A DNA stretch of 64,000 nucleotides, taken from assembly GCA_963576475.1 (NCBI GenBank), contig OY754982.1, positions 10,318,546 to 10,382,545 on the forward strand, read 5' to 3'. Positions 35,960-48,884 of the stretch are shown here, piece by piece; within the stretch, counting starts at the first letter, position 1; every line of letters begins with the position of its first letter. The DNA is from Molanna angustata (lineage: Eukaryota > Arthropoda > Insecta > Trichoptera > Molannidae). A model generated the notes under the pieces. That model worked only from the letters and a program-made list of their open reading frames with translations. It was not told the DNA's origin and ran no database searches. The position numbers and the translations under genes were made by a program.

Positions 35960-36750
35960 TTCCAGTTCAATTAATTATTATATTGTGGAATAAAATACTT
36001 AATATAACAAGACTAAAACTGTGTTGACTGCAATGTTTTTTTTCGTTATATATAATAAATTCTCATTTCCATTTGTTTTTAATTTTTTCATTCCTTTATT
36101 TGTATGTATACCTTTTTTTTCGTCGACATTCTAATATGCGTTCGTTTCATTACTCCAGTCAAGGACGGTGTCACTCGCTCTCAAGCCACAGTTTTAAGTT
36201 TATTTAGTAATATTTTTTTTGCATTTATTTTTAAGACTTCAATTTCGGTCAAACGAAGACGACGACCAGAGTGGTTGGTTAATGGTCTGGGTCTTGCGAG
36301 TAAGACCATGTAAATCTTGTAATTTTTTTTGCTGTTAGATGTACAGTTATTACAACGACATTTCAAGAATAAACATTATGACAACAAAGTTCAATAGCAG
36401 ATTGTTAAATAAACACCTTCACTTCTATCATGATTTGTACTATATACCTACTTAATACTTCACAACCAATTAGTATGTCACATCTTCTGTCATTAAATTA
36501 CCTGCAAATTCGATTCCACACAGTAAAATTTCGCCTTCGGAAAACGGATTCAATGTATAATCTCAAAATAATTGAATTATATTTTTATATTGGCAGAAAT
36601 CATCCTAACGTTTGGGTGGAATGCCACAAAAGCTAAACAGAAGAAGAAGATAGAAGGTTGTCGATGTTTTACTTTTTATTTAAAAGATAAACGTATCAAA
36701 TATTCTTAATGATCGACGAAGTTTTTATTTTGTATAATTCCATTATAAAT
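35960..36750. other. No gene recognised
   Basis: AT-rich sequence with overlapping short frames on both strands (36104-36366), none with a known motif. AAGCTAAACAGAAGAAGAAG at 36633-36652 could be a retroelement 3' end. Confidence 0.35.
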
Positions 36751-36755
36751 TATGT

Positions 36756-36930
36756 CTATAATTATTAAAAGTAAACCACTTTTTGGTTCTACGTGAATTT
36801 TATTACGTGCAATAGGCCTATTTCGCATTGTTAGGGCATTTACTAGCTTGGTTAGGGCATTAAAATAGGCCTATCGCACGTAGTAAAATTCATGTAGAAT
36901 CAAAAAGTGGTTTACTTTTAATAATTATAG
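36756..36930. mobile_element. Foldback MITE, 67-bp arms
   Basis: Arms 36756-36822 and 36864-36930 begin CTATAATTATTAAAAGTAAA and are complementary with about five mismatches. The 41-nt loop contains GTTAGGGCATT twice (direct repeats). There is no coding capacity and no second copy in the window. No target duplication is clear because the flanks are AT-rich. Confidence 0.85.
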
Positions 36931-37554
36931 ATTTATCAAATATTCGTCTAGGATTTTATACAATCCATGACTGCTAGACTTTTGATCCTCTGTTAATCGT
37001 TAGTTAAAAGTATTTTTTTTTAATCAATCTACATATATTTTGCATTATTTCATAAGACGTAAGCATTTTCACCGGTAGCAAAGTTTAACTATTTGATTAA
37101 AGAATGTGCGATTTTGCTATGTGGAGTTCTAATTCAATTCACATCTCATGTTTTGTAGTTTTAACGCAGTTTGAAAACACGTTTTAAAATATAACTAATT
37201 AACATTTGTACATGGTTATCTGTCAGCCGGATTTTTTGAAAGTATATCTCGCTGTACCATTTGTACACAACTAGATACCTACTTAAAGTTTCAGTTTAGA
37301 CGGATTAATTCAAACATTTTCAAATATTATTTTTTTCATTTGGAGGTTGTAAGATATTTTTTGTTCGTTTTAACTTCATTCAATGATACCATCGCTTCAA
37401 GTTATCAGGAGCTTTTGCTGTTTGATCTTACGAACGTTGCTATTAGAGTTTTAGTCAAATATCTTGAACTTTTTGCCGTGAAGTGGGGCGATTTGCACGT
37501 AAACCAACGAAGCAAAAAGACACAAATTTGCGTTCTACGCTATCGAAGTCATAT

Positions 37555-37593
37555 TTCTTTATCCATCACTGTTGTTGATGGATAAAGAAGTAT
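37555..37593. repeat. 14-bp hairpin
   Basis: TTCTTTATCCATCA and TGATGGATAAAGAA form a perfect stem around a short loop, just before the LINE C fragment at 37605. Confidence 0.7.
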
Positions 37594-37604
37594 ATCTTCG
37601 TTAA

Positions 37605-37748
37605 AATGAAGTGAGAAAAATTGAGATGTTTTGGGGACATGAAAGCACGAATGAAGAAAGTTTGACATAAATGGAAGTAGAGGTCAGGGTCCTCCAACAA
37701 AGGATGGCACGACCATGTGAATGATATGCTTAAAGCAAGAAACATACA
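37605..37748 (+). mobile_element. LINE family C fragment
   Basis: The plus strand gives EKLRCFGDMKARMKKV, a stop, HKWK, a stop, RSGSSNKGWHDHVNDMLKAR and N. This corresponds to LRWFGHVxR...RGRGRPRKGWHDHVNDILKxGN of the copies at 20326 and 28705, with stops. It breaks off before the NNRRACMxRCM part and runs straight into another LINE 3' end at 37776. Confidence 0.82.
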
Positions 37749-37775
37749 CAAAAAACGTTGTTGCTGCTACACGTC

Positions 37776-37845
37776 GCATTTGTTGGTTGGAAGAGATCGC
37801 CTAATGACAATAAACCCGCCTTTGTACACTTATTTTTTTGTACAC
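37776..37845 (+). mobile_element. LINE family H 3' end
   Basis: GTTGGTTGGAAGAGATCGCC, TAATGACAATAAACCCGCCT and TTGTACACTTA match a 3'-UTR block also seen at 38866 (-), 49088, 54772 (-) and 58655. At 54735 and 58332 the block lies downstream of an ORF2 end, which identifies it as LINE 3' UTR. Confidence 0.75.
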
Positions 37846-37864
37846 AATTATAATAAATTAGAAA

Positions 37865-38045
37865 TTAGGCCAGTCCAAGACGGAACGGTATTACGCTGGT
37901 CTAGCAATCCAGGAGACCTGGGTTTTATTTGAATACTACCCTCGATCGATTTCGCTCACTGAGAACGAGTATTTGTTTATTTTGAAAGACGCAAGAGGAT
38001 GTGTATGTTTGTAGTTTCAAGGTATTTGATTTATTCGAAATATAT
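37865..38045 (+). mobile_element. Diverged tRNA-derived SINE
   Basis: A tRNA-like head (CTGGTCTAGCAATCCAGGAG, then CCTGGGTTTTATTTGAATAC as a decayed B-box region) is followed by CGATCGATTTCGCTCACTGA, TTTGTTTATTTTGAAAGACG and AAGAGGATGTGTATGTTTGT. These correspond in order to the GACCGATTTCGTTCACCTAT, TTATTTTAGGGAACG and GGAAGATGTATATG parts of the SINE at 11158. It is an older or sister family of S. Confidence 0.7.
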
Positions 38046-38865
38046 CCGATTAATTATTTTACGTAAAAATTAATAGTATTTATGTAATATTATGTTGCAC
38101 ATAATAATAATCATATCTGTCCGTAGTGGGATTTTGCAATCGTTTTTTAATTAAATATACGATTACTTAGAGCTCTGAAATATTCAGATTTTTTGTATTT
38201 CCGACGACAATGCTCGTTAAAATGTTGTCAGCTTAATTAATTTAATATTTTGATCAAATTGAACAAATTGAATTTCAGTTTTCTTATTTATAAGTGAATC
38301 GATGTTGTATAGATTATGTATTATTGGTCTTTCCGTTCGCAATATTATTGGGAAAATCCTCTCGATTCTTATCAATATTATAAGATAAATTATGCCTCTA
38401 TGTATCGTCGTCTCTACGAACATCAATTATTCCTCCTATGTTTTATATATAATTAACAACTGTTTACTGACTGTACATAAATGTTTGATATTATATATAA
38501 GTAACTTAAACATTCTCTTATTATATATGTACATATTCGTGTTTAAACTTGTAATTATTATTGTTTATCCTTAAACTTTGTAATTGATTGTTTACACGAT
38601 TTGTGTGTTGTTTGAATTTGTTCTCTTTTGTTATTATTCAACACTGATTTATAATGGTTGTTTGTAATTTAAATTTGTTTATACATATTAATAATTACTC
38701 TGCAGACATTGTTACAACATTCTTCTGTCGTTAGCAGTTATAGAAATTTCTCTTACACTAGATTGATTTAATTCATTTATAATTATTATTATATTAGAGT
38801 TTTTTAATATACACCATTGACTTATTAATTTATTTTAATCATTTTGCAAACATTTCATAATAAGT

Positions 38866-38925
38866 GCACAATGGCGGGCTTATAGCCATATGCCAATATC
38901 TTCCAACAAACCATATCCATTTAGG
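38866..38925 (-). mobile_element. LINE family H 3' end (antisense)
   Basis: The minus strand reads GGATATGGTTTGTTGGAAGA, TATTGGCATATGGCTATAAG and CCCGCCATTGTGCAC, matching the family H 3'-UTR block. No coding part is recognisable upstream on the minus strand (38930-39400). Confidence 0.65.
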
Positions 38926-38929
38926 ATTT

Positions 38930-41900
38930 ATTGTTGGTTCTGTGAAACAATGTGGTTATAGTAATTTAATAAGCTTGTCAATACTCTGAAAATGAAAAAA
39001 ATAGAAATATTGGAAAATAAATGAAAAAGAAGAAGTTAATTGTAAATAACATTGTGTTTCACGTCGTATGTCGTGGGATCATTTACTGTTCATATCTGAA
39101 TTTTTCATCTTTATTAATATCCAAGCATCGTTAGGTTTTGAGTACATTTTAAATTTTATTGAATTTTTATATCCTGTAATTACATTTCATATACATAATT
39201 TAAGAAAAGACCATGTTCCTATTTTGTTTTTAATACTTATTTTGAACACATTTCGGTACCTCAGTTTCGTATTATTTGTTTATAATCTTTGTCCAAAATA
39301 CAAGTGCAGATTCATCGTTTTGTCAAACCCTTTGTTCTTAGCTACCCGTATCGGATGGAGTGTTTACTTGGCCACGATATTATGTATTTAGTTAAACATT
39401 ATGTATGAATCTATCTATCTTTTGACATGCCTTAGATTTGTTTTGAATTGGTATATAAATCCCTTATTTGTTTAGGATTAATACATAAATAGGTATAACA
39501 TAATCATGGTACATCTCTGTGAAAGTTTCACAGTGTACGACCAAACCTTATCACGTACAACAAATATTTGTATCGACTTTGGTACAAAATATTTCAATAT
39601 CCCAATTATACTTGTTTTCATAGTGTTTTGGTTTTTTTATTTTCCGTGGTTATTTCCACTTTATTGTTGACTATGCCATTTACAAAAGGACTCGAATACA
39701 GAAATACACAATTAAAATTATTTTTTTCAAACGAAAGAACAAAAAAGGTTTCGATAGTATTTGATGATTTACCAAGTGGAATGACAGTGAAATTGGAAAA
39801 AAAACAAACAAAAAGAAGTGCATATCGTCTACTGAGAACAATAGTGACCAAACTCCAAATATGCTCTTTTGAGATAAACGCGGTTGAACATTTGGCCAAA
39901 TTTTCAATAGTGGATTGTAAATTGTTTTTTAAGAATATTTATTTATTTCTTTCTGATATCTTTTAATTTTATCCTACTCTTTTAGATACAATCAGATAAA
40001 AAATCCTAGATTAACCTATTCATCTTTTTTTATGAGATAGGTCACTTTTGCATTATTTTCAAAACCATTTTTATATTTTACAAATGGCTTAAATCTATGG
40101 TGGTACTAGGATATTTCAGGGTTTTATTGAAAAACAGATAGATTAATAAGTTTTGTTATTAAATTTACATACATTTTGTATGTTAACAACTTAAAAACTT
40201 CAAATTTAACTCGTATTAGAATTTAAACATTTTTTTATATTACTTTTATTAATACTTCAAACATAATTTTATATTGTTTTACAACTTTGTGCAAAGAAAA
40301 ATTATTGATATATCATTGAAATAAAATTTTTATCGTATCGGTGTTTCCATTAAACTTTTTTTAGTTGTTTTCTCGTGCAAATCCTTTAGGTCAAAAAACA
40401 ACATGAGCGACAACAATCGTATTTTAACGGAAACTAATTGAACTAGCGTTTGGTTACTCTTACACAATAAAGATAATAAACTAATAGATACTTTAGCGTG
40501 CTTTTCTTATTTTCGACGATTTTGGAGTTTGGTCATTGTTGTTCTCACCAGGCGATATATAGGCAGAGGAGAGAAACGTCTGGTGGAGTTAGGAGGGTTT
40601 TCCAAGACGGAAATAACCTTAAAGAATGAAGAACACGACCAGACACAAAGAATAGAGTACTTCATAGGTATGAAATGGCGTTTTTCAAAGAATGTTGGTC
40701 ATTTTCTTGTGCCTATGACTTCATAGTTTGTATATAACTATCATCTTATTGATTGACTATTTGCCACAAGTTTTTATATATTTTTTAACTTTGTCTCCCA
40801 TTTCACGTATTTGACGATGTTCTGGTTGTCCAAGAAATGCGGTATAAGTATAACATATAAATCAGCTCGACTAACTTCCAACTTAAATTAATCAGCCGGT
40901 TAAATCGCGTGTGGCCGTTTTGATATTGTAAATTATTTTACGGGTATCCTTGTTCGCACGACATCGCAATAATTTAACTTGGCATCGGGTTAGCTATGCC
41001 TACTCCTTCCTTGTTATGATGTCCTGATACTAACTAATTTTGCCGCAACTTTCAACTCTCACATTTTTTTTTCTTGAAGGTCAGCATGTGACCAACACAA
41101 GTCAAGTGAAACATAAAACATCAATCACAATTTTCGATGAATTCGAATGAAGTTTCATCGAGAATTTCCGTTGAAAAGTTAAAGTTACATTTTTATTTTA
41201 GTTCCGTCCGAGTCGCTGATTTTTTTTGGAATTATTTTGACTTTGTTTCATTGTTTCGTATGTATGCTAAATAATATTCAAAGAAGTTTGTTCATTTGTG
41301 GGTACTGGGAGATTTAAGCCAAATATGAAATAACGCGTTATGGCTATAATGCGTGTCTGGACCCCTATTATAATAAACACCAAATGAAACTACCAAGTTT
41401 TATTCTAACGACGGGATTGAGCGAATTCGTAATGAAAGGAATTAACACAGATTACTAAGCATTTTCACATTTGCTTATTTTCCACACAGGGTTAATTCTT
41501 TCTGGCATTTACGATGAAACAATTTATATATAGACACATGTCTCGTTCCTTTTCAGCATACTCACAGTCGAGTCTCAATCAATTTATTTCCTATTTCGCA
41601 TATTTCAAAAGCAAATTCTACGTCATGAAGGGTTTCTATCCGAACCATTTGGTCCTTCGTTAAATACGTACTGTTGAAATCTTTTGCTGTGGGTATATGT
41701 ACGTCAAAATAAACAAACCAGGACAGAATTTCCCTGTAGGCCTCAAAATGCTATTGTGATTTATTATTATTCCAACTTCTGTTTACTTCCCTTCGGCAAA
41801 TGTTGACGCTCAAAGATGACTGGAATGATACACAACAATGTACGCTCGTATTCTCAAATTAACAATTCCCATCTGTATACTAAATATAATACATCATCTT

Positions 41901-42405
41901 TCACGCAAAACTGAATATTTAAAATCAAATAACTTGTCAGCAGATAAAAGAAATGCTTACCCCATTGTTAGATAATCATCCTTTGATGCTTGTTTAAATG
42001 TATAAATCTAAAATAGACATTGATTCAATTTATTCCATTTCCCATGATTGAATGAATGATAAAGTTTTATTGCATTTTACTAATTTGTATTAAAAATGTA
42101 CCTATTACATATATTTTACAATCCACTAACAAAATTTTACAGTTCTTCGTTTGAAGTACATTCATTAGGGCTCCTGATTAGTCAAATTCTGTAGTAATAA
42201 GTATGTTGTGTATAGGTACTCAAATTTACTATAATATGTATACTGAAATAGTTTCTAGAAAAATAATTTTTCAACTTCAAAACTCCTTTACTATTCCTGT
42301 TTTTCGTTTTATTGCTATGATTTATGTTAATATATATCTACGATATTAACACTTTCAACATTCATAAAATAAAAACATTAAGAATATTGTTTAACATTTC
42401 CAGTC
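38930..42405. other. No gene recognised
   Basis: AT-rich sequence. The frames 39068-39391 (+), 39568-39966 (+, 132 codons) and 40529-40726 (+) show no domain I know. The 132-codon frame has two open frames opposite it on the minus strand, which suggests low stop density by chance. A GC-richer part around 40860-41060 has no feature I can name. Confidence 0.35.
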
Positions 42406-42414
42406 TCAGTTTTC

Positions 42415-42940
42415 CAACTGTCGATTTGTTCAAGAGAACTTTGTTCCCTTAACATATCAACAAAGCATCAACCCAAGATACGCGAGGTTTGCATGTAGGG
42501 TCTATATTTTTCGCGGCTTTTCTAACTTTGAAGCCGAAAAAACACCAAATTAGAGACTTCGCATCATATACATATGTTCTATATACCTATACGGATTTAC
42601 TCAGAATTCGGAGTAGAACATTTAGTGTGTCTGTATGTGTGTCTGTTTGAGTGTCTATGTCTCCCCCCCTTATAACTTTTGATCCGCTCAATTTACAGAA
42701 CCCAAATTTTCAGAATATATAGATAGTTATAGGTCTACAAAATCATACCTACTCAGAATTTTGAATTTTTGTTTCAGTCAGGGGTTATCAAATTTTTAAT
42801 ATTTACTTTATTTACATACCTACATGTTTTGTTTCCTCTAATTAATGTTTATGTGTTCATAGTTTGGTACGTATTCTTCAATTATACATACATACTATCG
42901 CCATCCAGAGTTGGATATCATGTGTTACATGCAACTAGTC
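42415..42940 (+). repeat. Dispersed repeat family E, copy 1
   Basis: Two blocks recur in the same order at 45020-45642. They are CTGTCGATTTGTTCAAGAG (42417-42435) and, at the far end, CATAGTTTGGTACGT with CTTCAATTATACATA, TTACATGCAACTAGT (42858-42939). Between them is a TGTGTCTGTTTGAGTGTC region followed by CCCCTTATAACTTTTGATCC, wording typical of insect repeats. It is non-coding. Confidence 0.7.
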
Positions 42941-42944
42941 TATG

Positions 42945-43320
42945 CATAATACTCTTGTCCAGTTTTATAAGTCCGCCTCTGAGTGGGGTCTGTATTTAGG
43001 TTTAAATATTATTTTGAACATCCCAAAAACTTTGGCGGTGTATTTTGTAACGGGTGTCGTGAATCAATTTGCATCACAGATTTGTCATATAACATGGGAC
43101 GAGGAACAAAGAAGACTAGACCAACTTTTGCCGCCTGCTGGGGACCTCCGACTATCACCCATATAACTATGTACATTTTTTCATTTTCATTTTGCCTGTC
43201 AACCTGAAAAGGGTGTTTGCATATTTTAAAAGATACTCGCCAAACCTTACTCGTGTAGTGTATAATCAATGGAATCCAATTTGGATTAATATGGGTCATT
43301 TAGTGAACACATTTCTAATA
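42945..43320. other. No gene recognised
   Basis: Somewhat GC-richer sequence around 43080-43170 with three overlapping frames in different phases and strands (42942-43166, 42983-43207, 43009-43299 minus). No domain is recognised and no frame is clearly favoured. Confidence 0.3.
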
Positions 43321-43324
43321 TTTT

Positions 43325-43450
43325 TGCTTTTTTACTCTCCACTACCAACTATGGAATAGTGGAGAGTCATGATTTCACAATTTTTAAGCGTATTTTTTTA
43401 CATCAATTTCTCAATGGGTATCATGTAGAGAGTGTATACTTTGAGTTTCA
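43325..43450 (+). repeat. Dispersed repeat family B, partial copy
   Basis: It begins TTTTTTACTCTCCACTACCA and continues TAGTGGAGAGTCATGATTTC and ACAATTTTTAAGCGTATTTT, aligned to the start of the copies at 20012 and 46816. ACTCTCCACTA pairs with TAGTGGAGAGT (11 bp), keeping the start hairpin with different bases from copy 1. Confidence 0.65.
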
Positions 43451-44027
43451 TCGTGATGTTTTTGTGTGTATGCCGTATGCCGTACACAAATTTGAAAATT
43501 TGTGTCCTCTGTACAGCCCAAACCAAATGACTGATGAACTTCATATTGATACCATATGTGTGAAGTACATAAACTTAGAGCTGATTAGTTTTCCATAGAC
43601 AACAGTTAATTATTTCTCTATGATTTCATCTGTTAAAACTTTAAAAATGCTCTCACGACCTGGATATTTGAGATATTTTCATTTTATTTGAATTATTTAT
43701 GCAAAAAAAAAGAATTTTCACAAAACTGCATTCAGAGTTTGCCAACCTTAAAAGAAAAATATATATCCTTTCAATAATTATGTTTCTATTAATCGATATT
43801 TTGTATGAAAAATATATAGGAGAATTTTTATGTTTAGCAATGTTTAGTTACATATTTGATTTCATATTGATATTAGAGTGTAATATTAGCAGGGAAGCTT
43901 CATTGTGTAGTGGAGAGTTTAGTGTTTCTATTAATTGTATAATTTTCCAGTATGTTTGTTGGTTATGTTAATTTACGAGATCGTATAAAAAAAATAATGT
44001 CTTATTGTATTGTTTGTTAACGGATAA

Positions 44028-44817
44028 CGGGCTATTTCACCACCTCTGGATAAAGTTCTAGATAACTATCCATAAGATAAATTTATCTTAAGGATAAATG
44101 ACGCGAGCGTTTCACCACCTACAAATTTCTTACAGATTGTTATCTGACGGATAAAGGGTGGCAACGTTGTAATTTCATCTATTTCAATGGTCTTGTCTAT
44201 GGGTTGATAAAGCTGTCACATTGTAAATCGTAAAAAGTCGCAGTAAACAACGGACAACGGTAAATAAACACGCGGTCAAAACGAACACGTGGACACAAAA
44301 CAAGATATTTCAAATATTTTGAGAATGTATAAAAGAGAAAGAACTACGAATTTCTGAGAGGATGACATCAACGTGATGGTGGATTTAGTTTGTCAGCATA
44401 AAAATGTTATAGAAAATAAGATATAAGAAAAAATAATTTCTTCTATGAGTCCTAAAATGTTCTATGCAGACGTTTTCGTCAATCTAAACCTCGCCTTGAA
44501 ATCAATATTGTCGAACTCCGAAAAATAATCTTTTCGCATTTGGAATAAATCTCTGACGCCGATTTTATCTCGTATTATGTAAAAATACGATATCATCGTC
44601 GATTTGGTCATAAATTTCGATCATTTAAAAAATAACTTATACTCAGTTTAACTTATCTATTACTTATCGCGAACCTATTCCGCTAGACAACATATCTAGA
44701 ACTTTATCCATGGGATAGAGCTATCAGAGAGTCGTGAAACGCATTTTTCGGTTTATCCGTTAGATTTGTGTTAGATTGGCTATCGGGCACTTTATCCAGA
44801 GGTGGTGAAATAGCCCG
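44028..44817. mobile_element. Harbinger-like MITE with TAA target duplication
   Basis: Perfect terminal inverted repeats of 29 bp: CGGGCTATTTCACCACCTC continuing TGGATAAAGT at the left (44028-44056), and its complement at the right (44789-44817). TAA occurs immediately outside both ends (44025-44027 and 44818-44820). A 3-bp TWA duplication is the hallmark of PIF/Harbinger transposons. Inside, GCGTTTCACCAC near the left end and GTCGTGAAACGC near the right form a second, inner inverted pair, and TAAGATAAA/TTTATCTTA is an 18-nt palindrome. No transposase is encoded in the 790 bp. Confidence 0.93.
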
Positions 44818-45019
44818 TAAGACGTGTTTTATTATTTTAAAGGTATATATGCATAATACTTATAATATTTTTTCTTTGTTACAGGTAAATAATTCTTCTT
44901 ACACAGAGCTCATTTTGATTCAACCACATAATATTAGAAACCTTTGCGTATTTCCTAAAAACAGTGTTGGTGAGTACCTCCATACTTTTGAATAATAACT
45001 AATTTATTTCTGAATAATC

Positions 45020-45642
45020 CACCTGTCGATTTGTTCAAGAGTAATCATCAACTATTGAATATTCACTTTATTTTTTCATATATCTCAAGAAACAATATAG
45101 AAAAACACAAAATCTCGTTATTTTTAAAGTTCTAAAGTTTCTCAAACATTTTTTATGAAGGAAATATTTTTTTTATGATAAATTTGTGTATTTTATCGAT
45201 ATTTTTAAAAATATCGATAAAAGTCGAAACACCCATACTAGAAAATTTAATTTTCTATATAAAATATGAACATTGTAGAAGTACCTACATCTCTAACTTT
45301 TTTTAACAATTTTCATAAAAATTGAATTTAGTGACTACATCGTTTCATACAATTTGTAAGGCAGTATACACTACACAATATCTACGTGGACTCGATAATA
45401 TGATACTTAATCTCCAACATACGTATATACCATTATGCTGTTTTCATGTTCTGGGTATGAAAAAAAGACTGACCTCTATACTATCCTATCCTGATATAGA
45501 TACCTACATGTTTTATATAAAAACAAAATATCTTAAAATATTTATTAATTTGCGTTTAAAGTGTTTATAGTTTGGTACGTTCTTCAATTATACATACTAT
45601 CACCATCGACAGTTGGATCTCATATGTTACATGCAACTAGTA
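45020..45642 (+). repeat. Dispersed repeat family E, copy 2
   Basis: It carries the family E blocks CTGTCGATTTGTTCAAGAG (45022-45040) and TATAGTTTGGTACGTTCTTC to TTACATGCAACTAGT (45566-45641). The middle differs from copy 1 and includes a 32-nt palindrome. Non-coding. Confidence 0.7.
45191..45222. repeat. Perfect 32-nt palindrome with two TATCGATA words
   Basis: TTTTATCGATATTTTT is followed at once by its exact complement. Each half contains TATCGATA-type sequence (the Drosophila DRE/DREF site is TATCGATA). In this repeat context a promoter role is only a possibility. Confidence 0.8.
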
Positions 45643-45649
45643 ATATATG

Positions 45650-46812
45650 TATGTTCCTGTACTTTTAATAAATAAGACTTTCTAAGGAGTCTTAAGCATG
45701 GGTAGTTCAATATACTTTCGTACATTCGTCGATTTACAAGGTACCTATTTTAGATTCAGTTTGTACCTTGGTTACTTTGCATTAGATAATTCACGATAAA
45801 AATGAAGATTCAGGGGCCATATAAACCTCAATTTCAAATCAAACCCCTCAAATATGTTAAACAGTGTGTTTCTAGAAAAAATAGTATAAGTCTTTTCCAC
45901 ATTTCTCTAGTGAATGTTCGTGACACAATTTTAAAATTCAGCCTAAATTCCCATAAATAAATGATTAAAAATATCCTTTTTTACAGCATTTTTGTTAAAT
46001 TACTCCATAACCACGTCTCGTAGAGAAATACATCTTTTATACGCTTAAAGGGTGCATAAAATCAAAGTGAATGACCGATAAAGTTTTTTCATTTCAACTA
46101 AGGTTTGTTCTTAAAATACAAAAAATCAATAAATTTGAGGTTTCCGATATTTTAAATCACGTATAAACCTTTTTTAACGCACGCGTTATTTACCCTTACT
46201 AACGCGTAACTTCATATTGCATTGGGCGGTTTTAATATAACATGTTTTCAGTCACTAAGTTTAGCGTTATATGTCCTCTGACAGCACTGAGACGATGATT
46301 TGTAGGAATCTTTGATATTTCCATCTACCTGTCGACACCTTCCATTTAGTGTTTGTATATCGTGGGATTACTGCGTAATGCCAACACATCGTATTAAATA
46401 TTCATCGGATACTTTGATTTCATGAACCGCGTTTTAATCAACAATGCGTGACGTTAACCATACCTTAAATTATAAATGATGTTTTCCTTTATATGGAAGA
46501 TGCTGCAAAATGGCGTTCAGCTCCTCTGCGGTATTTCTCATAAATATATCACAATCCGCTCCTGAAATTTCACAAAATGTGGGCACGTCAGATATTCCTA
46601 TATTTGTATTATAATATGTGCTTCTTCGGAAACGAGGAGTTTACACGTGGAGATGAAACTTTTTACTTTCAGACAATGTGTATTTTTAGGTGAGCTCATC
46701 ATGTACCTACTGTTTTGACTTTTTGTAATCAAATATTGTTTGAGCCACATACCAACATGTTGTTTATGTTAGAAAATATTTTGCTTCAAAAGATTAATAT
46801 ATATATTTTTAT
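45650..46812. other. No gene recognised
   Basis: AT-rich sequence with no long open frame. Short words such as ACGCACGCGTTA and CTAACGCGTAAC around 46177-46210 are locally CG-rich but do not form a clear feature. Confidence 0.35.
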
Positions 46813-46815
46813 ACG

Positions 46816-47270
46816 TGTTTTTACTCCTCACTAGCCCAAGGGGGTTATGATTTCGCAATTTTCAAGGCTATTTTTTTATTGCAGATTATTAACTAGTATC
46901 ATGCTGAGATTGTATTCTGATAGTTACATCACAATGTATCTGTGTGTATGCTATGTGCTATGTCCGGCGTGTTTATTTTACTTTATCAATTATAGACTAA
47001 ATTACTCATTCGATTCTATTCAAATGTTGTAATTATGTATATCTAATAATCTCTTAGACCCCATTTTTTTAAACGTCAAATATTTTAAAGCGACCCCAAG
47101 ATCAGGAAACTTAAAATTTGAAATTTTTATTTTCAAATTGGTAAAAAAACACATCACTTTCATAAAATGGCATTGAAGAATTATCAAATTTTCAAAATAA
47201 AATATTGAACAAACTCATTTCATGAAAATGCTGAAAATTTTCCATACACGATATAAATACTTTATGGAGT
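46816..47270 (+). repeat. Dispersed repeat family B, copy 2 (uninterrupted)
   Basis: It aligns with both halves of the copy at 20012-20760 without the LINE insertion, which confirms that the insertion there is secondary. It starts TTTACTCCTCACTAGCCCAA and ends near GAAAATTTTCCATACACG. The start hairpin has lost one arm here. There is no coding capacity. Confidence 0.85.
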
Positions 47271-47401
47271 GATTTGTTCTTCTTTTGATAGAACTGTTGT
47301 TCTGTAAGACAGAAGCTGTTCCTCGTAAAGATGATGTCCAGCTTTCTCTCCATTCTCTCTGGTCTTCTAAGTAGAATGCGTTCTGAAGGAATTCATTGGC
47401 T

Positions 47402-48153
<752 letters not shown>

Positions 48154-48154
48154 A

Positions 48155-48880
48155 TAGGCTAATTCATAAATTGCTCTAAATTCGGAGAACCTTTAGATAT
48201 TGTTTTCAACATCGACACGCTTCTGTCTGTTTAATGTTATTTTTGTTTCAAGGATGACTTCTGTGATACGAAGTGATTATTTAAAACAATCCATTGAAGT
48301 TGTGCCCTCGAGGTGGGATGATTTTGTTTAGCTCCATCCACCAGACCACAGGGAGTGTCAGAAGATGGTTGCCGAAAATGGGAGTAAATATGTTTTTTTT
48401 TTACTTTCCTTTTCTTTTTAACTCGACGTTTTCGTGATTTTCGCCGTTGTGCCAGACGCCCAAATCCCAGTGGCGTCGTCTCCATGTTAACGAGTGTATT
48501 TTGGGGAAAATTTAACGACTCTACGTTTGTACCTCGAGATTATTGTCAGGCGGCTGCTGCGGGCGTGCGCTCCCGCCTACTTTCTTTCGGAGAATAACTT
48601 TTCCCCCGAGACATGTCTAGAGCTTCCAAATATTCCAAACGTTCACTATTCGAAAATCGAATCGTAAATTAATAAGGTATTCGTATATAAAATGCATAAC
48701 TCCTGAATATTCCTTTTTTGTCCATCGATTCCCACCTTCCTTTCCTCATTCCTACGATCAGTCTTTATTCATATAACTACTCAAATATTGAATTGTTAAT
48801 TTGTGGAACATTTTGTATAAATAATCAAGTAAATTTAACCTTCAATCCACTTTTCAATATGTTTCCTTTCTCTCTTAGTT
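48155..48880. other. No gene recognised; GC-richer part
   Basis: A locally GC-rich part (48410-48610) has a minus-strand frame at 48237-48485 beginning METTPLGFGRLAQRRKSRKR with a lysine-rich run. I do not recognise it and it has no neighbours that suggest a gene. Confidence 0.3.
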
Positions 48881-48884
48881 CTTA

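Noticed and set aside
39568..39966. A 132-codon open frame as a host gene
   Set aside because: No known domain, AT-biased composition, and two open frames on the opposite strand over the same bases. Chance openness is more likely, though an RNA-seq check would settle it.
48237..48485. Lysine/arginine-rich minus-strand frame as a nuclear protein
   Set aside because: The basic run comes from a T-rich tract read on the other strand and no domain is present.
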